The notes: a model not told the origin generated them from the letters alone. Counted from the first letter of the stretch, positions 46,753 to 58,002 are shown. The stretch: 64,000 nucleotides of DNA from DASQMT01 sp963835735 (GCA_963835735.1 CAWIGP010000001.1:191810-255809), one strand, 5' to 3'. Translations and numbers: made by a program.

Positions 46753-47651
46753 TAAGCCGTCGTTCGGGCCCGGTGGCGGGGATGAGCCTTGTAGCGCGGC
46801 TCGCCGCCGCGGTGCCAGAGCGCGTTGTCGACCGCGGTCGCCGTCGTGGCGCCGTGCGCGGCGACGAGCAGCTCGACCGCGTGCAGCGCACAGGCGCGGA
46901 TCTCCACCTCCTCGGGCGAGTCGTGCTCGATCAGCTCGCCGCGGTCGATCCGCGCCACGAGGTCGTCCTCGAACGTGAGCACGCCGTCGATCCGGAGCAC
47001 GTGGGGGACGAGGTTGTCCGCGAACAGGGTCAGCGCGGCGATGTCGTCCGCGGGTGCGATGCCCTGCAGGTGCAAGTCGGCGGCGGCGAGCTGGGCGCGC
47101 TTGAAGAACGGCACCGGCGCGCCGTCGTATGGCGAGACGTCGTACCAGGTGGGCAGGCCGGCGAGGCGCTCGGCCAATGCGACGGCCGAGCCGTCGCCGG
47201 AGCGGGCGAGCGCGAGGAACGAGCCGCCGTGCACGGCGAGCACATGCGCCCCGAGCTCGCGCAGCGCGGGCGCGAACAGCGCCATCAGCGGATGCGCGGG
47301 ATCCTGGCCGCCGAACGTGGCGGCGGCATCGGCCGCGCCGACGCGGGTCAGCTCCTCCGCGGTCCAGGGGCCGCGCGCCCTCAGGCCGGCCTCGACCGTG
47401 CGGAACCCGGACAGGCCGGCCGGCTTGCGCAGCGTCGGGAACCAGCCCGAGCCGAAGTTGACCGCGTTGAGCTGGAGCCCGAACGCGGCGCGCCGCTCGT
47501 CCGACGCGCCGGGCGCAAGGTCGGGCGCGGGCGGCGAGCCGGCCGGCAGGGTGCGCGCGTAACCGGGGATGGCACCGCGCTCGACGTGGACATGCCGTGC
47601 GACGTCCGAGACGCGCGCGCAGGCGGTCCGGATGTCGTCCGGCAGGCTCAT
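46749..47651 (-). CDS. Queuosine 5'-phosphate N-glycosylase/hydrolase family (Qng1/DUF2419)
   Basis: About 300 residues from ATG 47651; that start gives SLPDDIRTACARVSDVARHV, which resembles other family N-termini. ATG 47663 is possible. Diagnostic segments: FGLQLNAVNFGSGWFPTLRK, VPFFKRAQLAAADLHLQGIA, and especially AALTLFADNLVPHVLRIDGV followed by IEHDSPEEVEIRACALHAVE. The family releases queuine from queuosine 5'-phosphate, salvaging the queuine base for tRNA modification. It is best known from eukaryotes with a scattered bacterial distribution. No tgt or other queuosine gene is adjacent. The 3' end overlaps the lipoprotein gene by four bases. Confidence 0.8.
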   Translation of the reverse strand: MSLPDDIRTACARVSDVARHVHVERGAIPGYARTLPAGSPPAPDLAPGASDERRAAFGLQLNAVNFGSGWFPTLRKPAGLSGFRTVEAGLRARGPWTAEELTRVGAADAAATFGGQDPAHPLMALFAPALRELGAHVLAVHGGSFLALARSGDGSAVALAERLAGLPTWYDVSPYDGAPVPFFKRAQLAAADLHLQGIAPADDIAALTLFADNLVPHVLRIDGVLTFEDDLVARIDRGELIEHDSPEEVEIRACALHAVELLVAAHGATTATAVDNALWHRGGEPRYKAHPRHRARTTAY

Positions 47652-47677
47652 CGAGCGGGGCATGTTGGCATGCGACG

Positions 47678-48100
47678 ATGAGGCGCATGGCACAGCTTCC
47701 CGACGACGTCCGAGCGCTGTTCGAAGGCCCGAACTTCGCCCACATCGCGACGGTGCTGCCCGACGGCGGCCCGCACAGCGTCCCGATCTGGGTCGGGCTG
47801 GAGGGCGACCGGATCGCGTTCTTCACCCAGGAGAACTCGCGCAAGGCGCGCAACATCGCGAGCGACCCGCGCGTCGCGCTATCGATCGCGGATTTCGACA
47901 ACCCGTATCGCTACGCGACCGTCCGTGGGCGCGTCGTCGATCGCGTGGACGGCGACGCGGCGCTGGAGGTGATGGACCGCTTGTCGGTCCGCTACATCGG
48001 CACGCCGTTCCCATACCGCGATTCGGGCACGGCGTACTTCATCGAGCCCGAGCGGAGCTCGTTCGAGCAGCTGGGCTTCGAGCACACGCCGCCGCGCTAG
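47678..48100 (+). CDS. PPOX-class (F420-type) flavin/deazaflavin-dependent oxidoreductase
   Basis: About 140 residues; ATG 47678 or 47687. Split-barrel fold of the pyridoxamine 5'-phosphate oxidase class: FAHIATVLPDGGPHSVPIWV, then GDRIAFFTQENSRKARNIAS and DPRVALSIADFDNPYRYATV, then GRVVDRVDGDAALEVMDRLS. The SRKARNI helix fits the F420-binding group of actinobacteria, but flavin or heme binding cannot be excluded. It is divergent from the queuosine-salvage gene with only 26 nt between starts, so their promoters overlap. Confidence 0.82.
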   Translation: MRRMAQLPDDVRALFEGPNFAHIATVLPDGGPHSVPIWVGLEGDRIAFFTQENSRKARNIASDPRVALSIADFDNPYRYATVRGRVVDRVDGDAALEVMDRLSVRYIGTPFPYRDSGTAYFIEPERSSFEQLGFEHTPPR

Positions 48101-48170
48101 CGCGAAGCCCGGTAAAGGCCGCCCGGACGCCGGCCTCGCGGTCAGATCGCCGTCCGGACCATCGGCGGTG

Positions 48171-51100
48171 CTAATCCTCGACGAGCTCTGGGCCCAGCCG
48201 CGTCACCCGCTCTACATCCGCACCCGCGACGCTGGCGATGTTGTTTGAGCCCTTGCCGTCCGTGACACGCAGGATCGTGACCGCCCCTTGCACGACGTCG
48301 CCGCGGCGGTCGAAGGCGACGGGGCCGGTCAGGCCGTCGGGAGCGTCGGTGCGGAACAGCTCCTCGATCACCGAGCTGCGCGTGCCGTCCGACCGCTCGA
48401 TCGCGTCGAGCAGGACGTCGGTCGCGTGTGCCGCATAGACCGCGAACGGCTCCACCGTCACCCCGGGCTGGGTTCGCGAGAAACGCTCGACGAACGCGGC
48501 GCCGGCGGGCGGGAGCTCCTCCGTCGGCATGCCGCCGACCGCGAGGAACACGCCGTGTGCGGCGGGACCGGCGGCACGCCGGAGAACCGCGGGCGGCGCG
48601 AGGCCGTCGGGTCCCATCAGGTCGACGCCCTCGCCCAGCCGGGCGCGCAGTTCGCGGATCACCCGGCCGCCGTTGTTGAAGATCAGGCCGGAGACGAACA
48701 CGGCCTCGGCGCCCGAGCGCGCCACCCGCTCGGCGAGCCGCTCGTAATCGCGCGCGGCCGGGTTCCACGTCTCACGGCCCGCGACGTCGAGCCCGAGCCG
48801 GCGGGAGGCATTGGCGAACCCGTAAGCCAGGGCGGTGGAGTAGCCGACCTCTCCGTCGTCGAGTACGAACACGCGGCGGCGGCCACGGTCCCGTGCGAGC
48901 TGCGCCAGTGCTGCGGCCTGGAGGTCGTCCGCAGGGTAGATGCGGACAAAGTTGCGGCGGCCGGTGGGATACAGGCCGGCAAGCTCATCGGTGCCCTCGA
49001 GCGGGCGGGTGAGCCCGATGTAGGAGTTGAGCGGCGAGATCATGCCCAGGGGGCCGCCCTCTGCCCGGTTGAGCAGAGGCAGCATCCGGAACGCGCACGG
49101 CGAGTTCAACGTGCCGATCACGCCGATGACGTCGGGATTGGCGGCGTAGGCGCGCGCGTTCGCCGCGCACTTGCCCTCGTCGTACAGCCCCGTTCCTGCG
49201 AGCGCGTCGTCGCACGACTGGAATGCGAGCCGGAGCCGGCCGGCGCGGAAGCCGCGTTCGCGCAGGACGAGCGTGATCGCCTGCGCCATCTGGGTGGCTG
49301 TCAGGCGCGCGTCCCCCTGCAACGGCAGATCCGAGACGATGAGCGCGTCGGCCTTCCCGTCGGCGCCGGCGACGGCCGGCTCGCACACCGACGCGGGCAG
49401 CTGCTGGACACCCGCGACACTGCGGGTAGTGGGCGCCGCGCCTGCACCGGTGACCGCGACCCATACTGTGTCGCCGTCGATCGCCAGCCCGCGCGGAGTG
49501 CCGCCGAGCCGCACCGTGCGCGTGACGCGCATGACCGCGCCGTCCACCGCAGTGAGCGTGCCCGCGATGGCGTTCGCGAGCCAGACGCTGCGCCCGGACG
49601 CGACGACCGTCGTCGCGCCCGCCTCGACTTCGACCGCGCCGATCACCTCGTCACGGCCGCGGCCGATCCGCCACAGCTTGGGTTCGAGCCAGCCGGTGAC
49701 CCAGACGGCATCGTCGCCCACCGCGATCGCCCCGGGTTCGCGCGTCGGCAGCCGCACCCGGCGCCGGATGCGGGCCGTCCGCTCGTCGAGCTCCGCCAGC
49801 GTGCCGCCGACCCCGAGGGCCCACACGCCGGCGCCGCCGGTGGCGATCGCGGAGGCGCGGAAGCCCCGCACCGTCGCGGTGATCTCGGCGCTAGCGGGGT
49901 CGATGCGGACCACGGATTGCGCCGACGTGACCGCCCACACGGCGCCGTGCGAGGCCGCGAGGTGCCCTGCGCCGCCCTGCGACGCGGTGGACCCGCTCGC
50001 CGGCAGTGGCACCGCCGCCTGCTGGCGGCCCGTCGCCGGGTCGAGCGCGACGACCTCGTCCGCGATCGGTCCCAGCGCCTGGGTCTCCTCGTTGCGACGG
50101 CCGTTCGCGACCCAGATCGCCCCCGAGCGGGAGACGACGTCGACCGGCGTTGCGCCGGTGGCAAGGGTGTCGACAGCTCCTGACGACGGGTCGACGCGCA
50201 GGAGCGTCCTGGCCTCGCTGTCGACCGCCCAAACGTCCCCCGCGTGGACCGTCACCGTCGCCGGCGTCTGCCCGGCCGGGATGCGGCGCTCGATGCGGCC
50301 GGTCGCGGCGTTGAGAGCCACGAGCTGCCCGGTCCCGGTCGCGGGAGCCCGGGCCGGCTCGCCGCGGGTGAGCAGGATCGCGGCGGCGGCGATAGCGAGC
50401 AGGGCGCCGCCGGCGAGCAGCAGCAGGCCGGCACGGCGGCGGCGGGTGGGTGAAGGCTTGATCGGCGCCGGGGCCGGGGCGTCGAGCGACTCGTCCTGGC
50501 GCAGGATGCTCTCGTGCAGCCGCGTGAGCATGGGGCCCGGTTCGATCCCGAGCTCGTCGACGAGCATGCGCCGCGCCGCGGCGTACGCGGCGAGTGCCTC
50601 GGCCTGGCGGCCGCTGCGGTAGAGCGCCAGCATCAGCTGCGCCCGCAGGCCCTCGCGCAGGGGCTCGCGCGGCGACCGCCGCCTCGAGCTCGCCGACGAC
50701 GTCCGCGTGTCGCCCGAGCGCGACGTCGGCGTCGATGCGGCGCTCGAACGCGACGAGGCGCCGTTCCTCGAGCCGCGCGCTCTCGGTCCGGGCCCACGGC
50801 TGGTCGGCGAACTCGTCCAGCGCCGGCCCGCGCCAGAGGGCGAGCGCCTCGCGCAGTGTCGACGCCGCGCGCTCGGGCTCGCCGGCGGCGAGTTCCCGCT
50901 GGCCGTTGTCGAGGAGGAGCTCGAAGCGGGCCGCGTCGAGCGAGTCGTCCTCCAGCTCGAGCTCGTACGCATGCCCGCGGGTGCGCAGCATGTCGCCCGC
51001 GGGCAGCTCACGCCGAAGTTGCGAGACGAGGTTCTGCACGACCTTGGGGGCGGTCGCCGGGGCGTGGCCGTTCCACAGCTCCTCGACGATGCGGTCGCCG

Positions 51101-51222
51101 GACACCGGGCGGTTGCGCTCGACTACGAGCAGGGCCAGCAGCTCCCGCTGGCGGCCGCCGCCCAGCGCCAGCGGGCGGCCATCGTGGAGAACATCCAGCG
51201 CTCCGAGGATGCGGACTTCCAT
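48171..51222 (-). CDS. SARP regulator fused to membrane helix, beta-propeller and periplasmic-binding domain (one frameshift)
   Basis: About 1,017 residues, joined across one extra base near 50673. Order: SARP winged helix (about 1-95; EVRILGALDVLHDGRPLALG, VSGDRIVEELWNGHAPATAP, VVQNLVSQLRRELPAGDMLR); BTAD (about 96-245; RFELLLDNGQRELAAGEPER, then GRQAEALAAYAAARRMLVDE); membrane helix (about 262-285; AGLLLLAGGALLAIAAAAIL); propeller with repeated SGAIWVANGR / DAVWVTG strands (about 290-590); and a type-1 periplasmic-binding fold (about 620-1015; NPDVIGVIGTLNSPCAFRML, then RRVFVLDDGEVGYSTALAYG and FVSGLIFNNGGRVIRELRAR) like Leu/Ile/Val-binding proteins. So an outer receptor is joined to a cytosolic DNA-binding output in one chain. 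Ligand unknown. Confidence 0.88.
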
Positions 51223-51236
51223 GTCGTCTGCGTGCG

Positions 51237-51242
51237 AGCCTA
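51237..51242 (-). promoter_or_regulatory. Possible -10 box (TAGGCT) for the SARP fusion gene
   Basis: TAGGCT on the minus strand ends 14 nt before ATG 51222. The three 11-bp repeats begin 33 bp further upstream of it. Confidence 0.35.
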
Positions 51243-51274
51243 ACCCTGCTCCGGGTGACGGTGCAATGGGTAGC

Positions 51275-51307
51275 TCGTGACCGGTTCGTGGGCGTGTCGT
51301 GACCGCT
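51275..51307. promoter_or_regulatory. Three tandem 11-bp repeats, probable SARP operator
   Basis: TCGTGACCGGT (51275), TCGTGGGCGTG (51286) and TCGTGACCGCT (51297) follow one another without gap. Each starts TCGTG, so the heptads TCGTGAC/TCGTGGG are spaced exactly one helical turn apart. SARP proteins are known to bind heptameric direct repeats with 11-bp periodicity. The array lies between the divergent SARP fusion gene and the gene at 51372. Confidence 0.65.
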
Positions 51308-51371
51308 TGGGCGCACGGTTGCGGCCCAAGCAGCCGCGTCGGGCGACTGCACGATCGAACGGAGGAGCGTC

Positions 51372-51763
51372 ATGTCGCGCATCCATCGCCTCACCACAGC
51401 CGCCGGCACCGCGCTGACCGTCGCGGCGCTCGCCGCCAGCCCCGCGTGGGCCCAGTCGCAGGACCTGCGCTCGCCGGACGCGCGCGACGCGGCCGGGCTC
51501 GCCTCCGCCGCCGGCTCGTCCTCGGGCACGCGGCGACGCCGCGAGGCGGCCCGGTGATCGCTTCGGACGACCACCGCTCGCCCGACGCGCGAGCCGCAGG
51601 CGAGGGCAGCACGCCGGTCGTCGTGCAGGTCCAGGCGGAGCCGGACACGGGCCTGAGCTGGGACTCGGCCGCGATCGGCGCGCTCGCCGCCGCCGGGCTG
51701 CTGATCTCGCTCGCGGGCGCGACCGCGCTCGTCTCGCGCCGGCGCACGCGCCCGGCGGTCTGA
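51372..51763 (+). CDS. Small exported protein with RSPDAR repeat and C-terminal membrane helix (one frameshift)
   Basis: About 130 residues joined across a one-base deletion near 51532. GGAGG (51361-51365) precedes ATG 51372 by six bases. Signal peptide: TTAAGTALTVAALAASPAWA. The mature part repeats a motif: DLRSPDARDAAG and DHRSPDARAAGEG. A C-terminal helix (AIGALAAAGLLISLAGATAL) is followed by the basic stop-transfer SRRRTRPAV. The product is thus anchored with a short outer loop. I have no family name; similar RSPDAR-containing small proteins are, to my memory, frequent in Solirubrobacter-type genomes. Divergent from the SARP fusion gene, so it is the best candidate target of the operator. 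Confidence 0.7.
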
Positions 51764-51791
51764 CCGCACGCTGCGCGGCGGTCCGAGCCTA

Positions 51792-51873
51792 CGGGCGACG
51801 ACCGCCGCGCGCCCGGCGATCCGAGGAGGATTCGTGCGGCGGGGCGACCCCGCGGGCGACGACCGCCGCGCGC
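51792..51873 (+). repeat. 21-bp direct repeat upstream of uvrD
   Basis: CGGGCGACGACCGCCGCGCGC, split for clarity as CGGGCGACGAC then CGCCGCGCGC, occurs at 51792-51812 and again at 51853-51873, 61 bp apart. The second copy ends two bases before the -10 box of uvrD. The region has no gene. Confidence 0.7.
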
Positions 51874-51875
51874 GC

Positions 51876-51881
51876 TAGCGT
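51876..51881 (+). promoter_or_regulatory. Leaderless-type -10 box (TAGCGT) deciding the uvrD start
   Basis: TAGCGT ends 7 nt before GTG 51889. An upstream in-frame GTG at 51880 lies inside this box and cannot be the start if it is used. Confidence 0.5.
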
Positions 51882-51888
51882 GATCCGT

Positions 51889-54108
<2,220 letters not shown>

Positions 54109-54112
<4 letters not shown>

Positions 54113-54552
54113 GGGGCCGGGGCGGGCAGGTCCTCGATCGGCGGCATCGGCGCGCCGGGGATCGGCTCGACGCGCATCGAGCGCCAGCCGCCGGCCGCGA
54201 CGATCAGCGCGGCGAGGAGGCCGAGCCAGGCGCCCGCCTCTACCGTCACGAGATCGTTCGAGCCTGGCTGGTTGACGATCCGGTAGAGGATCAGCAGCGC
54301 GGCGAGCAGGCCCGCGATCGTGGTGAAGACGCTGAACGCGACCGGGATCGACGGGCTGCGCCGCGTCGCCTGCGTGAAGACGAGGGCGAGCGGCACGAGC
54401 GCAAGGAGGGCGAGCACCACGTCGAGCACCCCGAATGCCTGCCAGGCGGTCACCTCGAAGCCCCCGGCGGCGTACCAATGCAGGAACATCGCGGCGAGCA
54501 GCGCGACGCCGCCCGCGCCGGCGATCCACTCGCCGTCGCGCAATCTCCGCAT
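54109..54552 (-). CDS. Four-helix membrane protein
   Basis: 147 residues; ATG 54552 overlaps the folD stop (ATGA). Four hydrophobic segments: WIAGAGGVALLAAMFLHWYA, GVLDVVLALLALVPLALVFT, VFTTIAGLLAALLILYRIVN and AWLGLLAALIVAAGGW, then a Pro-rich cytosolic tail (PIPGAPMPPIEDLPAPAP). Proteins of this layout occur widely in actinobacteria without known function. It is translationally coupled to folD. Its stop and that of uvrD on the other strand share the palindrome CTAG at 54109-54112. Confidence 0.8.
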
Positions 54553-55412
54553 CAGGCGGGCGCTCCCGCCGCCGCGCGCGCGGCCTGCAGCGTGTTGCGC
54601 AGCAGCATCGCGATCGTCATCGGCCCGACGCCGCGCGGCACCGGCGTGATCAGCGCGGCGCGCTCCGCAGCCGCGTCGAAGTCGACGTCACCCACCAGCC
54701 CGTCCTCGGTGCGGTTGATCCCGACGTCGATCACGGTCGCGCCCGGCTTGACCCAGTCGCCCTGCACCATCCGCGGCCGTCCCACGGCGGCGACGAGAAC
54801 GTCCGCGCGGCGGCACACGGCGGGGAGGTCGCGGGTGCGCGAGTGGCACATCGTCACCGTCGCGTTGCGCGCGAGCAGCATCTGCGCGACCGGCTTGCCG
54901 ACGAGGTCGGAGCGGCCCACCACGACCGCCTCGGCGCCCTCCAGCTCCACGCCGTACCGATCGAGCAGCTCCATGCACCCGGCCGGCGTGCACGGCCGCA
55001 GCCCCGGCCGGCCCTTCGCCAGCAGCCCGGCCGAGACCGGCGTGAGCCCGTCCACGTCCTTGCCCGGTTCGATCAGCCACGTCAGGCCGTTGCCGTCGAT
55101 GTGCGCGGGCGTCGGGAGCTGGAGCAGGATCCCCGACACGCGCGGGTCGCCGTTGAGCTCGGCGAGGAGCGCCTCGACGTCCTCCTGCGGCGTGTCGGCC
55201 GCGAGCCGGTGGTCGAAGCCCTGCATGCCGACCTCGTGCGTGGCCTTCTGCTTCCCGCCGACGTAAACGGCGGAGGCCGGGTCCTCCCCGACGAGCACGG
55301 TCGCGAGCCCGGGCGGTTCGTTGCCGGCCGCGACCCACGCGGCCACCTCGGCGGCCACCTCGCGGCGCACCTCGTCGGCGATCGCCTTGCCATCGATGAT
55401 CCGCGCGCTCAT
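54552..55412 (-). CDS. folD: Bifunctional methylenetetrahydrofolate dehydrogenase/cyclohydrolase
   Basis: 286 residues. It interconverts 5,10-methylene- and 10-formyl-tetrahydrofolate. The active-site segment is VYVGGKQKATHEVGMQG, with the catalytic Lys in GGKQKA. Substrate and cofactor motifs: LLQLPTPAHIDGNGLTWLIE, PCTPAGCMELLDRYG, EAVVVGRSDLVGKPVAQMLL and the family end TPVPRGVGPMTIAMLLRNTL. ATG 55412 has TAGATT ending 10 nt upstream, a leaderless promoter. Together with pabBC elsewhere in the window it belongs to folate metabolism. Confidence 0.96.
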   Translation of the reverse strand: MSARIIDGKAIADEVRREVAAEVAAWVAAGNEPPGLATVLVGEDPASAVYVGGKQKATHEVGMQGFDHRLAADTPQEDVEALLAELNGDPRVSGILLQLPTPAHIDGNGLTWLIEPGKDVDGLTPVSAGLLAKGRPGLRPCTPAGCMELLDRYGVELEGAEAVVVGRSDLVGKPVAQMLLARNATVTMCHSRTRDLPAVCRRADVLVAAVGRPRMVQGDWVKPGATVIDVGINRTEDGLVGDVDFDAAAERAALITPVPRGVGPMTIAMLLRNTLQAARAAAGAPA

Positions 55413-55422
55413 ACGGGCGGGG

Positions 55423-55428
55423 AATCTA
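55423..55428 (-). promoter_or_regulatory. Leaderless-type -10 box (TAGATT) for folD
   Basis: TAGATT on the minus strand lies 10 nt before the folD ATG. It also overlaps the region just before the stop of the upstream FAD oxidoreductase gene. Confidence 0.5.
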
Positions 55429-55434
55429 ACGCGG

Positions 55435-56805
55435 TCACGAGTCGAAGCCGAGTCCGAGCCGGTCGAGCGCGCGCAGCCACGGACCGCGCCGGCCGGCGCG
55501 CTCGTCGGCACGTGCGAGCGCCCTGCGGGTGAGCTCGATGACCGCCCAGCGCGCCGGCTCGGGCGGGAACGGGAGCGGCCGGCGGCGCACCATCTCCAAG
55601 CGCGTGCGCTCGGTGTCCAGGCCGTCGAGCAGGTCGAGCCCGACGCGAGCGCCGAAGCGGCTCGCGCCCACGCCCAGCCCGGTGAAGCCGACGACGTAGA
55701 CGGCACGCCCGCCGAGCGCGGCTCCCCACAGCGCGGAGAAGCGGCTGCACGTGTCGATCGCGCCGCCCCAGCGGTGGCTGAAGCGCAGCCCCTCGAGCTG
55801 CGGGAACGTGTCGAAGAAGTGCGACGCGAGCAGCGCGAACGTCTCGGGGCGCTGGTCGCGCGCCGGCTCGACGAGACCGCCGAAGTCGTACACCGCGTCG
55901 TAGCCGCCCCAGAGGATCCGGTCGTCGGCGGTCCGGCGGTAGTAGTGGAACTGGTTGGTGACGTCGGAGACGCCCTGGCGCCCGCCCCAGCCGATCGCAT
56001 CGCGCTGCGCCGCCGACAGCGGCTCGGTGACGAGCACGTAGTCGTAGACCGGAACGACGTAGCGGCGGATGGCGCGCACGAGCGGCGGGAACGCGCTCGT
56101 GGCGAGCAGCGCGCGGCGGGCGAGCACGCGCCCGCCCGGTGCCTCGGCGCGAACCCTGGAGCCGTCAGTAGCGAGCGCGCTCACCGGCGTGCGCTCGTGG
56201 ATCGCCGCGCCGGCCGCCTCCGCCGCCCGCGCGAGGCCCCAGCACAAGCGCGCGGGGTCGACGAGCGAGCACGCGTCGCGCGACCACATTCCGCCGACGT
56301 ACGTTGGCGAGTCGATCTGAGCGCGCATCGCCTCGGCGTCGAGCAGCTCGGCGTCCCAGCCGAAGCGCCGCAGCTGCGCGGCCTCGTCCGCGAGCCAAGG
56401 GAGCTGGTGCGGCGCGGTGGCGACGTCGACGACGCCCGTGTCCTCCCAGCCGCAGCCGATACCGTGGCGCGCGACGGCGTCGCGGATCGCGGCGAGGTTC
56501 TCGCGCCCGAGCCGCTCGATCGTCGCCATCTCGTGCGGCCAGCGCGCGAGCCCGTTAGCCAAGCCGTGCGTCAGCGATGCCGCGCAGAAGCCGCCGTTGC
56601 GCCCGGATGCGCCGAACGCGAGCCGCTCGCCCTCGAGCAGCACGACGCGCTTGCCCTCCTCGGCGGCCTGGAGCGCGGCCCACAGGCCGGTGAGACCGCC
56701 GCCGACGACGACGAGATCGGCCTCGAGCAGGCCGTCGAGCGGCGGCCGCGGATCGGGGCCTGGCTGGTCGAGCCAGTACGGCTCCGGCGCGGCGTCCGCG
56801 ATCAC
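55435..56805 (-). CDS. FAD-dependent oxidoreductase, DadA / gamma-glutamylputrescine oxidase type
   Basis: 456 residues from GTG 56805. The dinucleotide fold is ADLVVVGGGLTGLWAALQAA followed by VVLLEGERLAFGASGRNGGF, where ASGRNGG is typical of the DAO/DadA and PuuB-like group. Later: GVSDVTNQFHYYRRTADDRI, FSHRWGGAIDTCSRFSALWG and the C-terminal FAD-binding GFTGLGVGASRFGARVGLDL. Substrates in the group are amines or amino acids; none can be assigned here. The MFS gene ends 43 nt upstream on the same strand, so a transporter-oxidase pair is plausible. Confidence 0.87.
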   Translation of the reverse strand: MIADAAPEPYWLDQPGPDPRPPLDGLLEADLVVVGGGLTGLWAALQAAEEGKRVVLLEGERLAFGASGRNGGFCAASLTHGLANGLARWPHEMATIERLGRENLAAIRDAVARHGIGCGWEDTGVVDVATAPHQLPWLADEAAQLRRFGWDAELLDAEAMRAQIDSPTYVGGMWSRDACSLVDPARLCWGLARAAEAAGAAIHERTPVSALATDGSRVRAEAPGGRVLARRALLATSAFPPLVRAIRRYVVPVYDYVLVTEPLSAAQRDAIGWGGRQGVSDVTNQFHYYRRTADDRILWGGYDAVYDFGGLVEPARDQRPETFALLASHFFDTFPQLEGLRFSHRWGGAIDTCSRFSALWGAALGGRAVYVVGFTGLGVGASRFGARVGLDLLDGLDTERTRLEMVRRRPLPFPPEPARWAVIELTRRALARADERAGRRGPWLRALDRLGLGFDS

Positions 56806-56848
56806 GAACCCGCAGCCGAACTCGAGCAGCCGAGGAGGTTGCGCATGC

Positions 56849-57993
56849 TCATGTCAGGGTGGTGGCGGTGCGGCGGGCGCCCACGAGGACGGCCAGCGTG
56901 GCGACGCACACGCTGGACAGCAGCACGTAGGGAACGGCGTCGCTTGTCGCGTCGGCGAGCCGCGCGCTGAGCGCCGCGCCCGCGGTCTGGCCGATCGACC
57001 AGCCGAGGTTGCTGAGCGCGAACGCGAAGCCCTGCGCGATGCCCAGTGCCTCGGCGCCGTCGGACAGCAGCGCCATCGACGGCGCCCACATCGTGCCGAT
57101 GGTGGGCGCGGCGAGCAGGACGAGCACGATGACCTGCCAGGGACGGTCCGGCCAGGTGAACAGCAGCATCAGCACCGCGCCGCCCGTCAGCCCGATCAGG
57201 CAGGGGAACAGCCGCCCGCGGCGGTCGGAGACGCGGCCGACGATCGGGCTCACGGCCGACTCCAGCGCGGCCGCGCCGAGCCACGCAGCGCCGATCGTGG
57301 CCGCGCCGGCGCCGAGATCGTCGAGCCGCAGCGGAGCGAGCACGCCGATCGTCCCGAACAGCAGCCCGGGGACCGCGATGAGCCAGATGCCGGCCGCGAC
57401 GCGCCCGTCGCGCAACGCGGCGAGCAGCTCGCTCGCGCTCGACGTTCCCTCCGGCTCGGCCGACGGCGTACGCAGCGCCCAGCCGGCGAGCAGCGCGCCG
57501 ACGACCGCCACGGCGCAGAAGTCGGCGCGATCCCGACGACATCGGCCAGCGTTCCGATCACCGGGCCGGCCAGCGCGCCGGCGACGGCTGCGCCCATCGT
57601 CGTGCCGATCATCTCGCCGCGGCGGTCGCGCGGCGCGGCGCTCGCGACCCACGCCATCGCCCCGGCCCACGATGCGGCGCCGCCGATCCCCTGGACGAAC
57701 CGGGCCGCGTCGAGCATCGCGATCGAGTCCGCGAACGCGAACGCCAGGCTGGAGACGATCATCAGCGCCAGGCCGAGCAGCACGGTCGCGCGCACGCCGG
57801 CGCGCGCCGCCAGGTAGCCGCCGGGGATCGCGCCCACGAGCGTGCCGGCCGCGTACGCGGCGGTGAGCACCCCGGCGGCGGACTTCGACAGGTCGAACTC
57901 GTCCTCGAAGTGCGGCAGCAGCGGCGTGATCGCGGAGTAGAACGTCGTGTCGACGAACACGATCGCGCAGGCGAGGACGAGCAGCGGGCGCAC
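56849..57993 (-). CDS. MFS transporter (one frameshift)
   Basis: About 382 residues with 12 predicted helices, joined across a one-base deletion near 57537. First half: CAIVFVDTTFYSAITPLLPH, AAYAAGTLVGAIPGGYLAAR (motif A region with ARAGVR), MIGTTMGAAVAGALAGPVIG. Second half: WLIAVPGLLFGTIGVLAPLR, IVGRVSDRRGRLFPCLIGLT and VLVLLAAPTIGTMWAPSMAL. Start GTG 57993 follows TAGCAT by 9 nt. The family group (MFS_1, drug or metabolite exporters) does not give the substrate. It precedes the FAD oxidoreductase. Confidence 0.88.
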
Positions 57994-58002
57994 GGTCCGC
58001 GC

